Source: Duganella sp. Root1480D1 (GTDB lineage Bacteria > Pseudomonadota > Gammaproteobacteria > Burkholderiales > Burkholderiaceae_D). Taken from it: a DNA stretch of 64,000 nucleotides. The position numbers and the translations under genes were made by a program. The stretch spans positions 62,001 to 126,000 of the forward strand of contig NZ_LMFZ01000012.1 of NCBI RefSeq assembly GCF_001427305.1, in the 5' to 3' direction. The notes under the pieces were generated by a model, which had not been told where the DNA came from, made no database searches, and saw only the letters and a program-made list of their open reading frames with translations. Position 1 is the stretch's first letter. Every line of letters begins with the position of its first letter. Shown here one piece after another: positions 33,628 through 43,102 of this stretch.

Positions 33628-35414
33628 AACTGCTCGACGCTCAGGCCCAGCACGCCTGCGCTGCCATCAACGATAGCGGCGCGCATGCCGGTGGAGCCCG
33701 ACAGGATATGGTCCGCGAAGAAGCGCGCAGTCACGATCTTGGCGTGGTAGAACGATGCATCGCCCTCGTCTGCCGACAGCTTGGACTGCGCGATCAGCGC
33801 GGCACGGCCCATCTGCCAGCCGCCGAACACGATACCGGCCAGCTTCAGGTACAGCACGGAACCGGAGAACACACCCTTGATGTCCGACTTGGCGTGATTG
33901 ACGACATAGTCCACCACTGCCTCCAGGTCGTCGGCGCCTTGCACCAGGTGCTTGCGGATGGCCGCGAAGTCAGGCGAATTCACGCCAGCCAGTTCTTCGG
34001 CAGTCGCGCGCACCTGGGCGATGATCGACTTGGCCAGCGCACCGCCGTCACGCACGGTCTTGCGGCCGATCAGGTCATTGGCCTGGATCGCGGTAGTACC
34101 TTCGTAGATGGTCAGGATCTTGGCATCGCGATAATGCTGCGCCGCGCCGGTTTCCTCAATGAAGCCCATGCCGCCGTGTACTTGCACGCCGTCGCGGGTC
34201 ACGTTCTCGGACATCTCGGTCGACCAGCCCTTCACGATCGGTACCAGGTATTCGTACACAGCCTGGTTGGCCGCGCGAACCTCGGCGTCGGCGTGATGGT
34301 GTGCCACGTCGTGGATGCCGGCAGCCACGTAAGCCAGCGCGCGCGCCGCTTCGGTCTGGGCGCGCATCGACATCAGCATGCGGCGCACGTCCGGGTGGTT
34401 GATGATCGCCACGCCGGCTGGGGAGCCGTTCAGGTCGCGCGACTGCACGCGGTCCTTGGCGAAGGTCACAGCCTGCTGGTAAGCGCGTTCCGCCAGGCCC
34501 ACGCCTTGCATGCCGACGCCGAAGCGGGCTGCATTCATCATGATGAACATGTATTCCAGGCCGCGGTTTTCTTCGCCCACCAGGTAGCCAATGGCGCCGC
34601 CATTGTCGCCGAACTGCAATACGGCGGTCGGGGAAGCCTTGATGCCCAGTTTGTGCTCGATCGACACGCAGTGCGCGTCATTGCGGTCGCCCAGGGAACC
34701 GTCGGCGTTGACCATGAACTTCGGCACGATGAACAGCGAAATGCCCTTCACGCCTGGAGGCGCATCAGGAGTACGCGCCAGCACCAGGTGAATGATGTTC
34801 TCGGCCATGTCATGCTCACCGTAGGTGATGAAGATCTTGGTGCCGAATACTTTGTAGCTGCCATCGCCCTGCGGCACGGCGCGGGTGCGCACGGCTGCCA
34901 GGTCGGAGCCGGCTTGCGGCTCGGTCAGGTTCATGGTGCCGGTCCACTTGCCGGTCACCAGCGGCTCCAGGTAGGTAGCCTTCTGTTCGTCGGAACCAGC
35001 GGTCAGCAGCGCTTCGATCGCGCCGTCGGACAGCAGCGCCACCAGTGCGAACGACAGGTTCGAACCGTGCAGCATTTCCACACAAGGGGTGCCGATCAGC
35101 TTCGGCAGGCCCTGGCCGCCAAACTCGGTTGGGTGCTGCAGGCCTTGCCAGCCGGCTTCCGCGAACTGCTTGAAGGCTTCCTTGAAACCCTTCGAGGTGG
35201 TGACCTTGCCGTCAGCCCAGGAGCTTGGCTCTTTGTCTGCCGCGTGGTTCAGCGGGGCGATCACGCCGCTCACGAACTTCGCGTTTTCTTCCAGTACGGC
35301 TTCCGCGGTTTCCGCGTTTGCATCTTCACAGCCCGGCAGCGCGGATACGCCTGCCAGGTTTGCCAGTTCGTTCATCACGAACAGCATGTCTTTCATTGGG
35401 GCTTGATAGCTCAT
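33624..35414 (-). CDS. Acyl-CoA dehydrogenase, long form with C-terminal extension
   Basis: The 596-residue flavoprotein opens MSYQAPMKDMLFVMNELANL, typical of the betaproteobacterial enzymes related to DmdC/FadE5-type dehydrogenases. It has the acyl-CoA dehydrogenase signatures TMNLTEPQAGSDLAAVRTRA, MNAARFGVGMQGVGLAE and ITEYEGTTAIQANDLIGRK-like C-terminal KILTIYEGTTAIQ. The extra C-terminal domain (about residues 470-596) is that of this subfamily. It needs ETF, whose genes lie just upstream in the same direction (etfB, etfA), which supports electron flow from fatty acyl-CoA to ubiquinone. Confidence 0.9.
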   Translation of the reverse strand: MSYQAPMKDMLFVMNELANLAGVSALPGCEDANAETAEAVLEENAKFVSGVIAPLNHAADKEPSSWADGKVTTSKGFKEAFKQFAEAGWQGLQHPTEFGGQGLPKLIGTPCVEMLHGSNLSFALVALLSDGAIEALLTAGSDEQKATYLEPLVTGKWTGTMNLTEPQAGSDLAAVRTRAVPQGDGSYKVFGTKIFITYGEHDMAENIIHLVLARTPDAPPGVKGISLFIVPKFMVNADGSLGDRNDAHCVSIEHKLGIKASPTAVLQFGDNGGAIGYLVGEENRGLEYMFIMMNAARFGVGMQGVGLAERAYQQAVTFAKDRVQSRDLNGSPAGVAIINHPDVRRMLMSMRAQTEAARALAYVAAGIHDVAHHHADAEVRAANQAVYEYLVPIVKGWSTEMSENVTRDGVQVHGGMGFIEETGAAQHYRDAKILTIYEGTTAIQANDLIGRKTVRDGGALAKSIIAQVRATAEELAGVNSPDFAAIRKHLVQGADDLEAVVDYVVNHAKSDIKGVFSGSVLYLKLAGIVFGGWQMGRAALIAQSKLSADEGDASFYHAKIVTARFFADHILSGSTGMRAAIVDGSAGVLGLSVEQF

Positions 35415-35449
35415 TTATATCTCCACAAATCTCCAGAAACCAGTAAAAC

Positions 35450-35524
35450 GGGGTCTGACCCACAGGGTCAGACCCCGATCAGGCGGCCGTCGCGGGCCAG
35501 TGTCTGACCCTGTGGGTCAGACAC
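35450..35524. repeat. Tandem palindromes of the 'gtctgaccc' intergenic family
   Basis: Two perfect hairpins: 35450-35475 (GGGGTCTGACCC/GGGTCAGACCCC arms) and 35500-35524 (GTGTCTGACCC/GGGTCAGACAC arms), separated by a 24-base GC-rich linker. They lie between the acyl-CoA dehydrogenase and etfA. A terminal ACCGGTTTTAA follows at about 35530-35541. The same motif recurs elsewhere in the window. Confidence 0.8.
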
Positions 35525-35537
35525 TGCATTACCGGTT

Positions 35538-36470
35538 TTAACCCAGTTCCTTGACCAGTTGAGGAACAACCTCGAACAGGTCGCCCACGATGCCGTAGTC
35601 GGCCACGGAGAAGATAGGAGCTTCCGGATCTTTGTTCACTGCGACGATGACCTTGGAATCCTTCATGCCAGCCAAGTGCTGGATCGCGCCGGAGATACCG
35701 ACGGCGATGTACAGGGAAGGAGCAACGATCTTGCCGGTCTGGCCAACCTGCCAGTCGTTCGGCACGAAGCCTGCGTCCACTGCAGCACGCGATGCGCCCA
35801 TGGCGGCGTTCAGCTTGTCGGCCAGCGGTTCCAGGATCTTGAAGGCGTCAGCGGAGCCCATGCCGCGGCCACCGGAAACGATGATCTTGGCAGCGGTCAG
35901 TTCTGGACGGTCCGACTTGGCCACTTCACGGCCGATGAAAGCGGACTTTCCGAAATCGGCAGCGGCAGCCACGGTTTCCACAGCAGCGGAACCGCCTTCG
36001 GCAGCAGCAGCATCGAAGCCGGTCGAACGCACGGTGATGACTTTGACCTTGTCCGACGATTGCACGTAGGCGATCGCATTGCCGGCGTAGATTGGGCGCT
36101 CGAAAGTGTCAGGCGCGTCAACCTTGGTGATTTCGGAGATCTGCGCTACGTCCAGCTTAGCTGCAACGCGTGGCAGGATGTTCTTGCCGTAGGCGGTTGC
36201 CGGAGCCAGGATATGGCTGTAGCTACCGGCGATCGCCAGGATCTGCTCGGAGACATTTTCGGCCAGGCCGTCGGCGAAGTGGGCTGCATCAGCGTGCAGC
36301 ACCTTGGTGACGCCGGCGATTTTCGCGGCGGCAGCAGCGGCGGCGCCGGCGTTCGAGCCAGCGACCAGCACGTGCACTTCGCCTGCGCATTTGGCGGCGG
36401 CGGTAACGGTGTGGAGGGTGCTGCCCTTCAGGGATGCGTTGTCGTGTTCTGCGATTACGAGTGCGACCAT
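35538..36470 (-). CDS. etfA: Electron transfer flavoprotein alpha subunit
   Basis: The ATG at 36470, preceded by AAGGAA, gives 310 residues; an upstream in-frame start is not needed. EtfA carries the FAD of the heterodimer. The C-terminal FAD domain is clear: [90 protein letters not shown] is the family signature. It passes electrons from acyl-CoA dehydrogenases to ETF-ubiquinone oxidoreductase. It is paired with etfB upstream. Confidence 0.97.
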   Translation of the reverse strand: MVALVIAEHDNASLKGSTLHTVTAAAKCAGEVHVLVAGSNAGAAAAAAAKIAGVTKVLHADAAHFADGLAENVSEQILAIAGSYSHILAPATAYGKNILPRVAAKLDVAQISEITKVDAPDTFERPIYAGNAIAYVQSSDKVKVITVRSTGFDAAAAEGGSAAVETVAAAADFGKSAFIGREVAKSDRPELTAAKIIVSGGRGMGSADAFKILEPLADKLNAAMGASRAAVDAGFVPNDWQVGQTGKIVAPSLYIAVGISGAIQHLAGMKDSKVIVAVNKDPEAPIFSVADYGIVGDLFEVVPQLVKELG

Positions 36471-36503
36471 GATATTTTTTCCTTGAGTGAAAACCGGCAA
36501 ACC

Positions 36504-36530
36504 GGTGTCTGACCCATTGGGTCAGACACC
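36504..36530. repeat. Single hairpin of the 'gtctgaccc' intergenic family
   Basis: GGTGTCTGACCC and GGGTCAGACACC form a perfect 12-bp stem around ATT. It is flanked by AAAACCGGCAAACC on the left and CCGGTTTTA on the right (to 36545), which are the terminal sequences of the related larger elements. It sits in the etfB-etfA gap. Confidence 0.75.
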
Positions 36531-36554
36531 TGCAGTTCCGGTTTTAGCAAATAA

Positions 36555-37304
36555 TTAGATGACTTTAGCTTCGGTGCGCAGCTTGGACACCAGGGTCGCT
36601 ACGTCAGGCACTTTGATACCAGCGGAACGCTTGGCAGGCTCGGCCACTTTCAGGGTTTTCAGGCGTGGGGTCACGTCGACGCCCAGGTCTTCCGGCTTGA
36701 CGGTATCCAGCGGCTTTTTCTTCGCCTTCATGATGTTAGGCAAGGTCACATAGCGCGGCTCGTTCAGGCGCAGGTCGGTGGTCACGATGGCTGGCAGTTG
36801 CAGTGCCAGGGTTTCCAGGCCGCCGTCCACTTCGCGGGTCACGGTCACTTTGCCGTCGCCCAGTTCAACTTTCGAAGCGAAGGTTGCCTGCGGCCAGCCC
36901 AGCAGGGCTGCCAGCATCTGGCCAACCTGGTTGGAGTCGTCGTCGATTGCCTGCTTGCCCAGGATGATCAGTTGCGGCTGCTCTTTGTCGGCAACGGCTT
37001 TCAGCAGCTTGGCCACCGCCAGCGGCTCCAGCTCAACGCCGGTTTCGATCAGGATGCCGCGGTCGGCGCCGATCGCCATGCCGGTGCGCAGGGTTTCCTG
37101 GCACTGGGTCACGCCGGCGGACACGGCAACCACTTCGGTTACTTTGCCAGCTTCTTTCAGGCGGGTCGCTTCTTCCAGTGCGATCTCGTCGAACGGGTTC
37201 ATCGACATTTTGACGTTGGCGATATCTACGCCAGTGCCGTCGGATTTGACGCGCACTTTCACGTTGAAGTCGACGACGCGCTTGACAGGTACCAGGACTT
37301 TCAT
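36555..37304 (-). CDS. etfB: Electron transfer flavoprotein beta subunit
   Basis: The 249-residue protein begins [51 protein letters not shown], the classical EtfB start. [33 protein letters not shown] is the AMP-binding segment. It forms the ETF heterodimer with EtfA. A TATAAT -10 lies about 45 bases upstream at 37353-37348 (minus strand). Confidence 0.97.
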   Translation of the reverse strand: MKVLVPVKRVVDFNVKVRVKSDGTGVDIANVKMSMNPFDEIALEEATRLKEAGKVTEVVAVSAGVTQCQETLRTGMAIGADRGILIETGVELEPLAVAKLLKAVADKEQPQLIILGKQAIDDDSNQVGQMLAALLGWPQATFASKVELGDGKVTVTREVDGGLETLALQLPAIVTTDLRLNEPRYVTLPNIMKAKKKPLDTVKPEDLGVDVTPRLKTLKVAEPAKRSAGIKVPDVATLVSKLRTEAKVI

Positions 37305-37347
37305 AGGTGTGCCTTTGAAAAAGAGATAAGTAAAATTAGTGGGCTAG

Positions 37348-37353
37348 ATTATA
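37348..37353 (-). promoter_or_regulatory. -10 element upstream of etfB
   Basis: A perfect TATAAT on the minus strand, 44 bases before the etfB start. No good -35 is seen at 16-18 bases, so an activator may be needed, or the -35 is weak. Confidence 0.45.
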
Positions 37354-37379
37354 TGGGAATTCGATATCACTGATCGAAT

Positions 37380-37402
37380 AAAAGCACGGTCGTGCGTTTT
37401 TT
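37380..37402 (-). terminator. Terminator downstream of tusA
   Basis: The GCACG/CGTGC palindrome at 37384-37395 has A's on one side and T's on the other, so it can end transcripts on either strand. On the minus strand it follows the tusA stop by about 50 bases. Confidence 0.55.
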
Positions 37403-37451
37403 AAGTACAATCCGGCGCCGAAAATCAGCAACCGGTAGCATACCGCAGTTT

Positions 37452-37712
37452 TTACTTGCGACGCATCAAAAAGGTAAATTCGGTGCCCTGCTGAATGTGG
37501 GACAACAATGCATTGCCAGTCTGCTTGGCAAAGGCCTGGAAGTCACGCACTGACCCTGGATCGGTAGCCACGATGCGCAATACCTGGCCGCTTTCCAATT
37601 CCGCCAAGGCTTTCTTGGCTTTCAGGATAGGCAGCGGGCAATTCAGGCCGCGCGCGTCGAGGTCCTTATGAAATTCCATGGTCTCGGACTCGAGAGTAAG
37701 AGTTTCGCTCAT
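37452..37712 (-). CDS. TusA-family sulfur carrier protein
   Basis: The ATG at 37712 gives 86 residues; a second ATG at 37679 gives the 75-residue core. The TusA signature is DLDARGLNCPLPILKAKKAL with the active Cys in NCPLP, which carries persulfide sulfur. VATDPGSVRDFQAFAKQTGN is also conserved. Such proteins serve tRNA 2-thiolation or general sulfur relay. No tus partner genes are adjacent; alaS lies upstream on the same strand. Confidence 0.88.
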   Translation of the reverse strand: MSETLTLESETMEFHKDLDARGLNCPLPILKAKKALAELESGQVLRIVATDPGSVRDFQAFAKQTGNALLSHIQQGTEFTFLMRRK

Positions 37713-37830
37713 CAATATCTCGCTTCTGTACAACTGGTTCCGACATACTACTCCAATTTTGTGCGTCTGACGCACTGCACCAAAATAGTTAATGTTGCGT
37801 TGCAAAACCACAACGACCTTGCAATGTCGG

Positions 37831-37857
37831 AAAGGCCCGCCCTAGGAGGCGCGGGCC
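37831..37857 (-). terminator. Terminator of alaS
   Basis: On the minus strand GGCCCGC...GCGGGCC forms a 7-bp GC stem (loop GCCTCCTAGG) followed by TTTCC. It lies 11 bases after the alaS stop. The short T-run makes it a moderate terminator. Confidence 0.6.
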
Positions 37858-37868
37858 ACAGGCAGCTC

Positions 37869-40481
37869 TTAGATACGCGACTCCACCCATGCTGCAACGC
37901 CACCGAGCGCACCTGGCAGTGCGTCCGGGTTGGTGCCGCCGGCCTGCGCCATATCAGGGCGTCCACCGCCCTTGCCGCCCACTTGTTGTGCAACGAAGTT
38001 GACCAGTTCGCCCGCCTTGACCTTGCCGATCGAGTCGGCAGTCACGCCAGCGATCAGGCTCACCTTGCCGTCGCTGACGGAAGCCAGCACGATGGCAGCG
38101 GACTTGAGCTTGTCCTTCAGCTTGTCCATGGTCTCGCGCAGCGCGGTCACGTCGGCGCCTTCCATGGTTGCGGCCAGTACCTTCAAGCCCTTCACGTCGA
38201 CAGCCTTGTTGACCAGTTCGTCGCCCTGGCCGGAAGCCAGCTTGGACTTCAGTGCCGCCAGTTCTTTTTCCAGCGATTTCACCTGGTCTTGCACGGCGCC
38301 GATCTTGGCGGTCAGTTCTTCAGGATTGGACTTCAGTGCAGCAGCGGCTTCGTTCAACTTGCGAGCCATGCCTTGCACCAGCGCCAGAGCGCCTTCGCCG
38401 GTCACGGCTTCCACGCGGCGGATACCTGCTGCAACGCCGCCTTCCGACACGATCTTGAACAGGCCGATGTCGCCGGTGCGGTGCACGTGCACGCCGCCGC
38501 ACAGCTCTTTGGAGGAACCGATATCCATCACGCGCACTTCGTCGCCATACTTCTCGCCGAACAGGGCCATTGCGCCATGCTTCACAGCGTCGTCGAAGGA
38601 CATATTGTGCGACTGGGTCGCAGCGTTAGCCAGGATCTCGGCGTTGACGATGGCTTCGACCTTGGCGATTTCTTCGGCAGTCAGCGGCGCGGTATGCGAG
38701 AAGTCGAAACGCGCCTTGTCAGGATCAACCAGCGAGCCTTTCTGCGCCACGTGGGAACCCAGCACTTCGCGCAAGGCCTTGTGCATCAAGTGGGTCGCCG
38801 AGTGGTTACGGATGGTGCGGCCGCGCGAATGCTGGTCCACAGCCGCGCCGACAGCGTCGCCTACTTTCAGCGAGCCCTGTGCCACCACGCCATGGTGGCC
38901 GAACACGTCTGCCTGGATCTTCAGCGTGTCTGCCACGTCGAAGCGGCCGGTGGCGCCGGTGATCAGGCCCTGATCGCCCACCTGGCCACCGGATTCGGCG
39001 TAGAACGGGGTGGTATCCAGCACGACAATGCCCTGCTCGCCCGTCTTCAGTTCCTGCACCGGTGCGCCATTGGCGTACAGGGCGATTACTTTCGAGTCGT
39101 GCAGCAGTTGGTCGTAGCCGACGAATTTGTTCTTCTCGCCGGAGTATTCAACGTTGGCAGCCATCTTCTTGAACTTGCCAGCGGCCTGGGACATCTTCTT
39201 CTGCGCTTCCATCGCGGCAGCGAAACCAGCTTCGTCCAGCGTCACTTCGCGTTCGCGGCAGATGTCGGCGGTCAAGTCCAGCGGGAAGCCGTAGGTGTCG
39301 TACAGGGTGAAGGCGGTAGCGCCGTCCAGGTTCTTCGGATCCTTGGCTAGTTGCGCTTCCAGGATCTTCATGCCGTTTTCCAGCGTTTCGCCGAAACGTT
39401 CCTCTTCCGCTTTCAGCACCTGGGCAACGCGGTCCTTGGCGTCTGCCAGCTCAGGGTAGGCTGCGCCCATTTCCTTGTTCAGGTCTGCCACCAGCTTGTA
39501 GAAGAAGGCCTTGGTCTGGCCCAGCTTGTGGCCGTGACGCAGCGCGCGGCGGACGATGCGGCGCAGGACGTAGCCGTGGCCTTCGGGGCCTGGAATGATG
39601 CCATCGACGATCATGAAAGCAGCAGCGCGGATGTGGTCGGCGATCACGCGCAGCGATTTGTTTTCCAGGTCGGTCGCGCCGGTTTCGCGGGCGGCAGCCT
39701 TGATCAGGGCCTGGAAGGAATCGATCTCGTAGTTCGAGTGCACGTGCTGCAGGACGGCGGCCAGTCGTTCCATACCCATGCCGGTATCCACGCAAGGCTT
39801 CGGCAGCTTGTGCATCACGCCAGCTTCGTCGCGGTTGAACTGCATGAACACCAGGTTCCAGATTTCGATGAAACGGTCGCCGTCTTCTTCGGCGGAGCCT
39901 GGAGGACCACCCCAGATGTCGGCGCCGTGGTCGTAGAAGATTTCGGTGCAAGGACCGCATGGGCCGGTGTCGGCCATCTGCCAGAAGTTGTCCGACGCGT
40001 AGCGCGAACCCTTGTTGTCGCCGATGCGGATGATGCGCTCTTTCGGCACGCCGATTTCGTTGGCCCAGATATCGTAGGCTTCGTCGTCTTCGATGTAGAC
40101 GGTGACGGTCAGCTTTTCAGCCGGCAGGCCGTAGACCTTGGTCAGCAGCTCCCAGGCGTACTGGATCGCATCGCGCTTGAAATAATCGCCGAAGCTGAAA
40201 TTGCCCAGCATTTCGAAGAAGGTGTGGTGACGGGCGGTGTAGCCAACGTTTTCCAGGTCATTGTGCTTGCCGCCGGCGCGCACGCAGCGCTGCACGGTGG
40301 TGGCACGGGAATACGGGCGCACGTCCTGGCCCAGGAACACATCCTTGAACTGCACCATGCCGGAGTTGGTCAACAGCAGGGTTGGGTCGTTGCCTGGCAC
40401 CAGCGAGCTGGAACGGACAATCGTGTGACCCTTGGATTCGAAGAATTTCAGGAACTTTTCGCGAATTTCAGCAGATTTCAT
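37869..40481 (-). CDS. alaS: Alanyl-tRNA synthetase
   Basis: The 870-residue enzyme charges tRNA-Ala and edits mischarged serine. [29 protein letters not shown] is the class II catalytic start. The editing domain carries the zinc/active motifs [16 protein letters not shown] and [15 protein letters not shown]. The C-terminal DHHA1 region ends [22 protein letters not shown]. Full length and no missing motif. Confidence 0.98.
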   Translation of the reverse strand: MKSAEIREKFLKFFESKGHTIVRSSSLVPGNDPTLLLTNSGMVQFKDVFLGQDVRPYSRATTVQRCVRAGGKHNDLENVGYTARHHTFFEMLGNFSFGDYFKRDAIQYAWELLTKVYGLPAEKLTVTVYIEDDEAYDIWANEIGVPKERIIRIGDNKGSRYASDNFWQMADTGPCGPCTEIFYDHGADIWGGPPGSAEEDGDRFIEIWNLVFMQFNRDEAGVMHKLPKPCVDTGMGMERLAAVLQHVHSNYEIDSFQALIKAAARETGATDLENKSLRVIADHIRAAAFMIVDGIIPGPEGHGYVLRRIVRRALRHGHKLGQTKAFFYKLVADLNKEMGAAYPELADAKDRVAQVLKAEEERFGETLENGMKILEAQLAKDPKNLDGATAFTLYDTYGFPLDLTADICREREVTLDEAGFAAAMEAQKKMSQAAGKFKKMAANVEYSGEKNKFVGYDQLLHDSKVIALYANGAPVQELKTGEQGIVVLDTTPFYAESGGQVGDQGLITGATGRFDVADTLKIQADVFGHHGVVAQGSLKVGDAVGAAVDQHSRGRTIRNHSATHLMHKALREVLGSHVAQKGSLVDPDKARFDFSHTAPLTAEEIAKVEAIVNAEILANAATQSHNMSFDDAVKHGAMALFGEKYGDEVRVMDIGSSKELCGGVHVHRTGDIGLFKIVSEGGVAAGIRRVEAVTGEGALALVQGMARKLNEAAAALKSNPEELTAKIGAVQDQVKSLEKELAALKSKLASGQGDELVNKAVDVKGLKVLAATMEGADVTALRETMDKLKDKLKSAAIVLASVSDGKVSLIAGVTADSIGKVKAGELVNFVAQQVGGKGGGRPDMAQAGGTNPDALPGALGGVAAWVESRI

Positions 40482-40519
40482 GTCGTAAAAGGTAGGTTGC
40501 AGGCTGGTGCAAAGGGTTG

Positions 40520-40525
40520 ATTATA
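40520..40525 (-). promoter_or_regulatory. -10 element of the alaS promoter
   Basis: A perfect TATAAT on the minus strand about 39 bases before the alaS start. It lies just after a GCCC...GGGC hairpin (40530-40549 region) that may end the upstream ugpQ transcript. No clear -35 is visible. Confidence 0.45.
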
Positions 40526-40568
40526 CGTGAACAGCCCGCCGTTGCGGTGGGCGTCGGCCTCTAGGCCG

Positions 40569-41321
40569 CTATGTGAAGTCCGGCCCGATCAGGTCGATAC
40601 GGTCGGTGCAAAAGGCGTCCACGCCAAGGCAGAGGATTTCCCGCGCGCGCTCAGGGGTATTAACGGTATAGCAAAACAGGCCCAGGCCCGCCGCCTTCAC
40701 CGCTTTCGCCTGTTCCGGCGTCAAGTACTTGTGATTGGTATGAATCGCCACGGCGCCCAGTTCGCGCGCCGTTTCCAGCCAATTGGCAGGAATCTTATCG
40801 AAAAGGCAAGCTCGCGGCAAATCAGGGGCCGCATCGCGGGCCGCCGCCAATGCAGGCATGCTGAAAGAGGACAGCAAAGGCACAGACGCCAGATTCCCGG
40901 CCGCCACTTCGGCCGCAAAACGGGCACGCGCGGTTTGCGCCACCCAGCGGCCGGTCGCTTCATCGTGGCCTTCGGCGGGCTTGATCTCGATGTTCATCCA
41001 GATCTTGTGCTCTTTGCAGTAATCGACCCACTCCAGGAACAAGGGCACCGGCTCGCCGCGGAACTCCGGGCCGAACCAGCGGCCGGCATCCATCTTCGCC
41101 AATTCGGCCGCCGCGAAGTTGGGCACATAGCCATCGCCATACACGGTGCGGCCGAAATGCGGGTCATGCATCACCACGCCGATGGCATCCGACGACAGCA
41201 TGACGTCGAATTCCACAGCACGGAAACCATAAGCCAGGCCAGCGCGCAGGCCGGCGATAGTATTTTCCGGAGCGAGTGTGCCGCCTCCGCGATGCGCAAC
41301 GATTTTTGGGTAGGGCCACAT
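40569..41321 (-). CDS. ugpQ: Glycerophosphodiester phosphodiesterase
   Basis: The 250-residue cytoplasmic enzyme hydrolyses glycerophosphodiesters to glycerol-3-phosphate and an alcohol. The catalytic features are IVAHRGGGTLAPENTIAGLRAGLAYGFRAVEFDVMLSSDAIGVVMHD, with the HRG...PENT and E.D..H metal and acid/base residues, then MNIEIKP. No signal peptide, so it is the UgpQ type. It lies upstream of alaS on the same strand. Confidence 0.93.
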   Translation of the reverse strand: MWPYPKIVAHRGGGTLAPENTIAGLRAGLAYGFRAVEFDVMLSSDAIGVVMHDPHFGRTVYGDGYVPNFAAAELAKMDAGRWFGPEFRGEPVPLFLEWVDYCKEHKIWMNIEIKPAEGHDEATGRWVAQTARARFAAEVAAGNLASVPLLSSFSMPALAAARDAAPDLPRACLFDKIPANWLETARELGAVAIHTNHKYLTPEQAKAVKAAGLGLFCYTVNTPERAREILCLGVDAFCTDRIDLIGPDFT

Positions 41322-41391
41322 AGGATTAAGACACTAACACGGTTGGATGCGTTAAGCTAACGCTCCCTGAAAACAGTAGGAAGAAGACAAC

Positions 41392-42618
41392 ATGACCCCG
41401 AAGGCCCTTGGACACATTCGCGTACTGGATTTAAGCCGCGTACTGGCCGGCCCCTGGTGCTCGCAGAACCTCGCCGACCTTGGCGCGGACGTGATCAAGA
41501 TCGAGCGGCCAGGCAGCGGTGACGACACCCGCGCCTGGGGTCCTCCCTATGCCAAGGATGCCTCCGGCGCCGACACCACCGAAGCGGCCTACTACCTGTC
41601 CGCCAACCGCGGCAAGCGCTCGGTGACTTGCGACATCTCCAAGCCCGAAGGCCAGGCCCTGATCCGCGAATTGGCGAAGCATGCCGACGTCGTCCTGGAA
41701 AATTACAAGGTAGGCCAGTTGAAGAAGTATGGCCTGGACTATGAATCGCTGAAAGCCATCAAGTCGGACCTGGTGTACTGCTCCGTGACCGGCTTCGGCC
41801 AGGACGGCCCGTATGCGCACCGCGCCGGCTACGACTTCCTGATCCAGGGCATGGGTGGTTTGATGTCCGTGACCGGCGAACGTGACGACCTGCCGGGCGG
41901 CGGGCCGCAGAAAGCCGGCGTGGCACTGACCGACCTGATGACAGGCATGTACTCCACCATTGCCATCCTGGCTGCGTTGACCCACCGTGACCGCACCGGC
42001 GAAGGCCAGTACATCGACATGGCGCTGCTGGACGTGCAGGTGGCGATGCTGGCCAATATGGGTTCCAACTACCTGAATAGCGGCAAGGCCCCCAAGCGCT
42101 GGGGCAATGCCCACGCCAATATCGTGCCTTACCAGACTTTTGCCTGCGCCGACGGCTACATCATCGTCGCCACCGGCAACGATGGCCAGTACCAGAAATT
42201 CGTCGAAGTGGGCGGCCGCTCCGACCTGGCTTTCCACGAACGCTACGCCACCAATCCGCTGCGCGTGAAAAACCGCGACGAGCTGGTGCCGATCCTGGCC
42301 GAGATGGTGAAGTCGCAAGCGCGCGACTGGTGGATCGAACAGCTGGAGGCGGTCGGCGTACCCTGCGGCCCGATCAACGACCTGCACGACGTGTTCAAGA
42401 ACCCGCAAGTGCAAGCGCGCGGCATGATGATTGAAACCGCCCACCCGACCGCCGGCAAAGTAAAGCTGGTGCGCAACCCAATGCGCCTGAGCGCCAGCCC
42501 CGCCGAAACCGACATGGCTCCGCCCCTGCTTGGCCAGCACACCGACGAAGTCCTGCGCGACGTCCTCGGCCGCACTGAAGAGGAAATCGCCACCCTCCGC
42601 ACCAAAGGCATCCTCTAA
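41392..42618 (+). CDS. CaiB/BaiF (class III) CoA-transferase
   Basis: The 408-residue protein opens GHIRVLDLSRVLAGPWCSQNLADLGADVIKIERPGSGDDTRAWGPPY, the signature of class III CoA-transferases. GYDFLIQGMGGLMSVTGE contains the catalytic Asp, which forms an acyl anhydride with the CoA substrate. GEGQYIDMALLDVQVAML and GPINDLHDVFKNPQVQARGM are conserved too. Substrate acids are not predictable; mesaconyl, formyl or succinyl-type CoA exchange are known. The gene stands alone with its own promoter region. Confidence 0.92.
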   Translation: MTPKALGHIRVLDLSRVLAGPWCSQNLADLGADVIKIERPGSGDDTRAWGPPYAKDASGADTTEAAYYLSANRGKRSVTCDISKPEGQALIRELAKHADVVLENYKVGQLKKYGLDYESLKAIKSDLVYCSVTGFGQDGPYAHRAGYDFLIQGMGGLMSVTGERDDLPGGGPQKAGVALTDLMTGMYSTIAILAALTHRDRTGEGQYIDMALLDVQVAMLANMGSNYLNSGKAPKRWGNAHANIVPYQTFACADGYIIVATGNDGQYQKFVEVGGRSDLAFHERYATNPLRVKNRDELVPILAEMVKSQARDWWIEQLEAVGVPCGPINDLHDVFKNPQVQARGMMIETAHPTAGKVKLVRNPMRLSASPAETDMAPPLLGQHTDEVLRDVLGRTEEEIATLRTKGIL

Positions 42619-42632
42619 ATATCTCTACGGCA

Positions 42633-42686
42633 GAGCCCGTGTCACACCCTGGGGTTGCCCCTAGGGGCGAAGTGTGACACGGGCTC
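42633..42686. repeat. Long perfect inverted repeat between two convergent genes
   Basis: Arms 42633-42647 and 42672-42686 are 15-bp perfect inverted repeats (GAGCCCGTGTCACAC and its complement) around a 24-base centre that itself contains a GGGG..CCCC palindrome. It lies between the CoA-transferase stop and the stop of a convergent gene, and can act as a two-way terminator. Its core (GTGTCACACC) is a variant of the 'gtctgaccc' intergenic family. Confidence 0.7.
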
Positions 42687-42699
42687 GGCTGGTGCAGCT

Positions 42700-43029
42700 T
42701 TAGTGCAGGTGCTGTTTGAAGTCGAACAACTCGCGGTGCATGAAATTGACTGCGGCTTTCATCTCGGGCGTCACTTGCATGCGCTCGCTGGCGCAGACGC
42801 GGCGGGCCCTGGCGCCGAGCAGCTCCATGTCGTCTACCAACTTGGGTACGTTGGCGTAGTCTTCACTCACCAGCATTTCGCTGATGTCGTCGGAGCGGCG
42901 ATCCAGCTTTTGGATCGTGTCGCGCAGCTCGCCTGTCAGGTGGCGCTCGGCCGATAGGGCTTGCGCGGCCTGGCTGACGGCCATTTGGATGTTGCTGAGC
43001 CTGATTCGGATTTCCCTGTCGTGCATCAT
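42700..43029 (-). CDS. Small helical protein of unknown function
   Basis: The ATG at 43029 is preceded by GAGGAG and gives 109 residues. The product is predicted helical throughout, with heptad-like stretches (IQMAVSQAAQALSAERHLTGELRDTIQKLDRRSDDISEML), suggesting a coiled coil. I do not recognise a family; conserved short proteins of this kind occur in betaproteobacteria. It is downstream of the MFS gene on the same strand but 74 bases away. Confidence 0.65.
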   Translation of the reverse strand: MMHDREIRIRLSNIQMAVSQAAQALSAERHLTGELRDTIQKLDRRSDDISEMLVSEDYANVPKLVDDMELLGARARRVCASERMQVTPEMKAAVNFMHRELFDFKQHLH

Positions 43030-43102
43030 GACAATCTCCTCGCTCAAAACGGCACCCAGCGTGCCGGTCGGACTTGGAGATCGTTCGCACTCGGCGGTTC
43101 AA

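Noticed and set aside
33708-35507. 599-codon plus-strand frame opposite the acyl-CoA dehydrogenase
   Set aside because: Antisense shadow; the dehydrogenase matches its family throughout.
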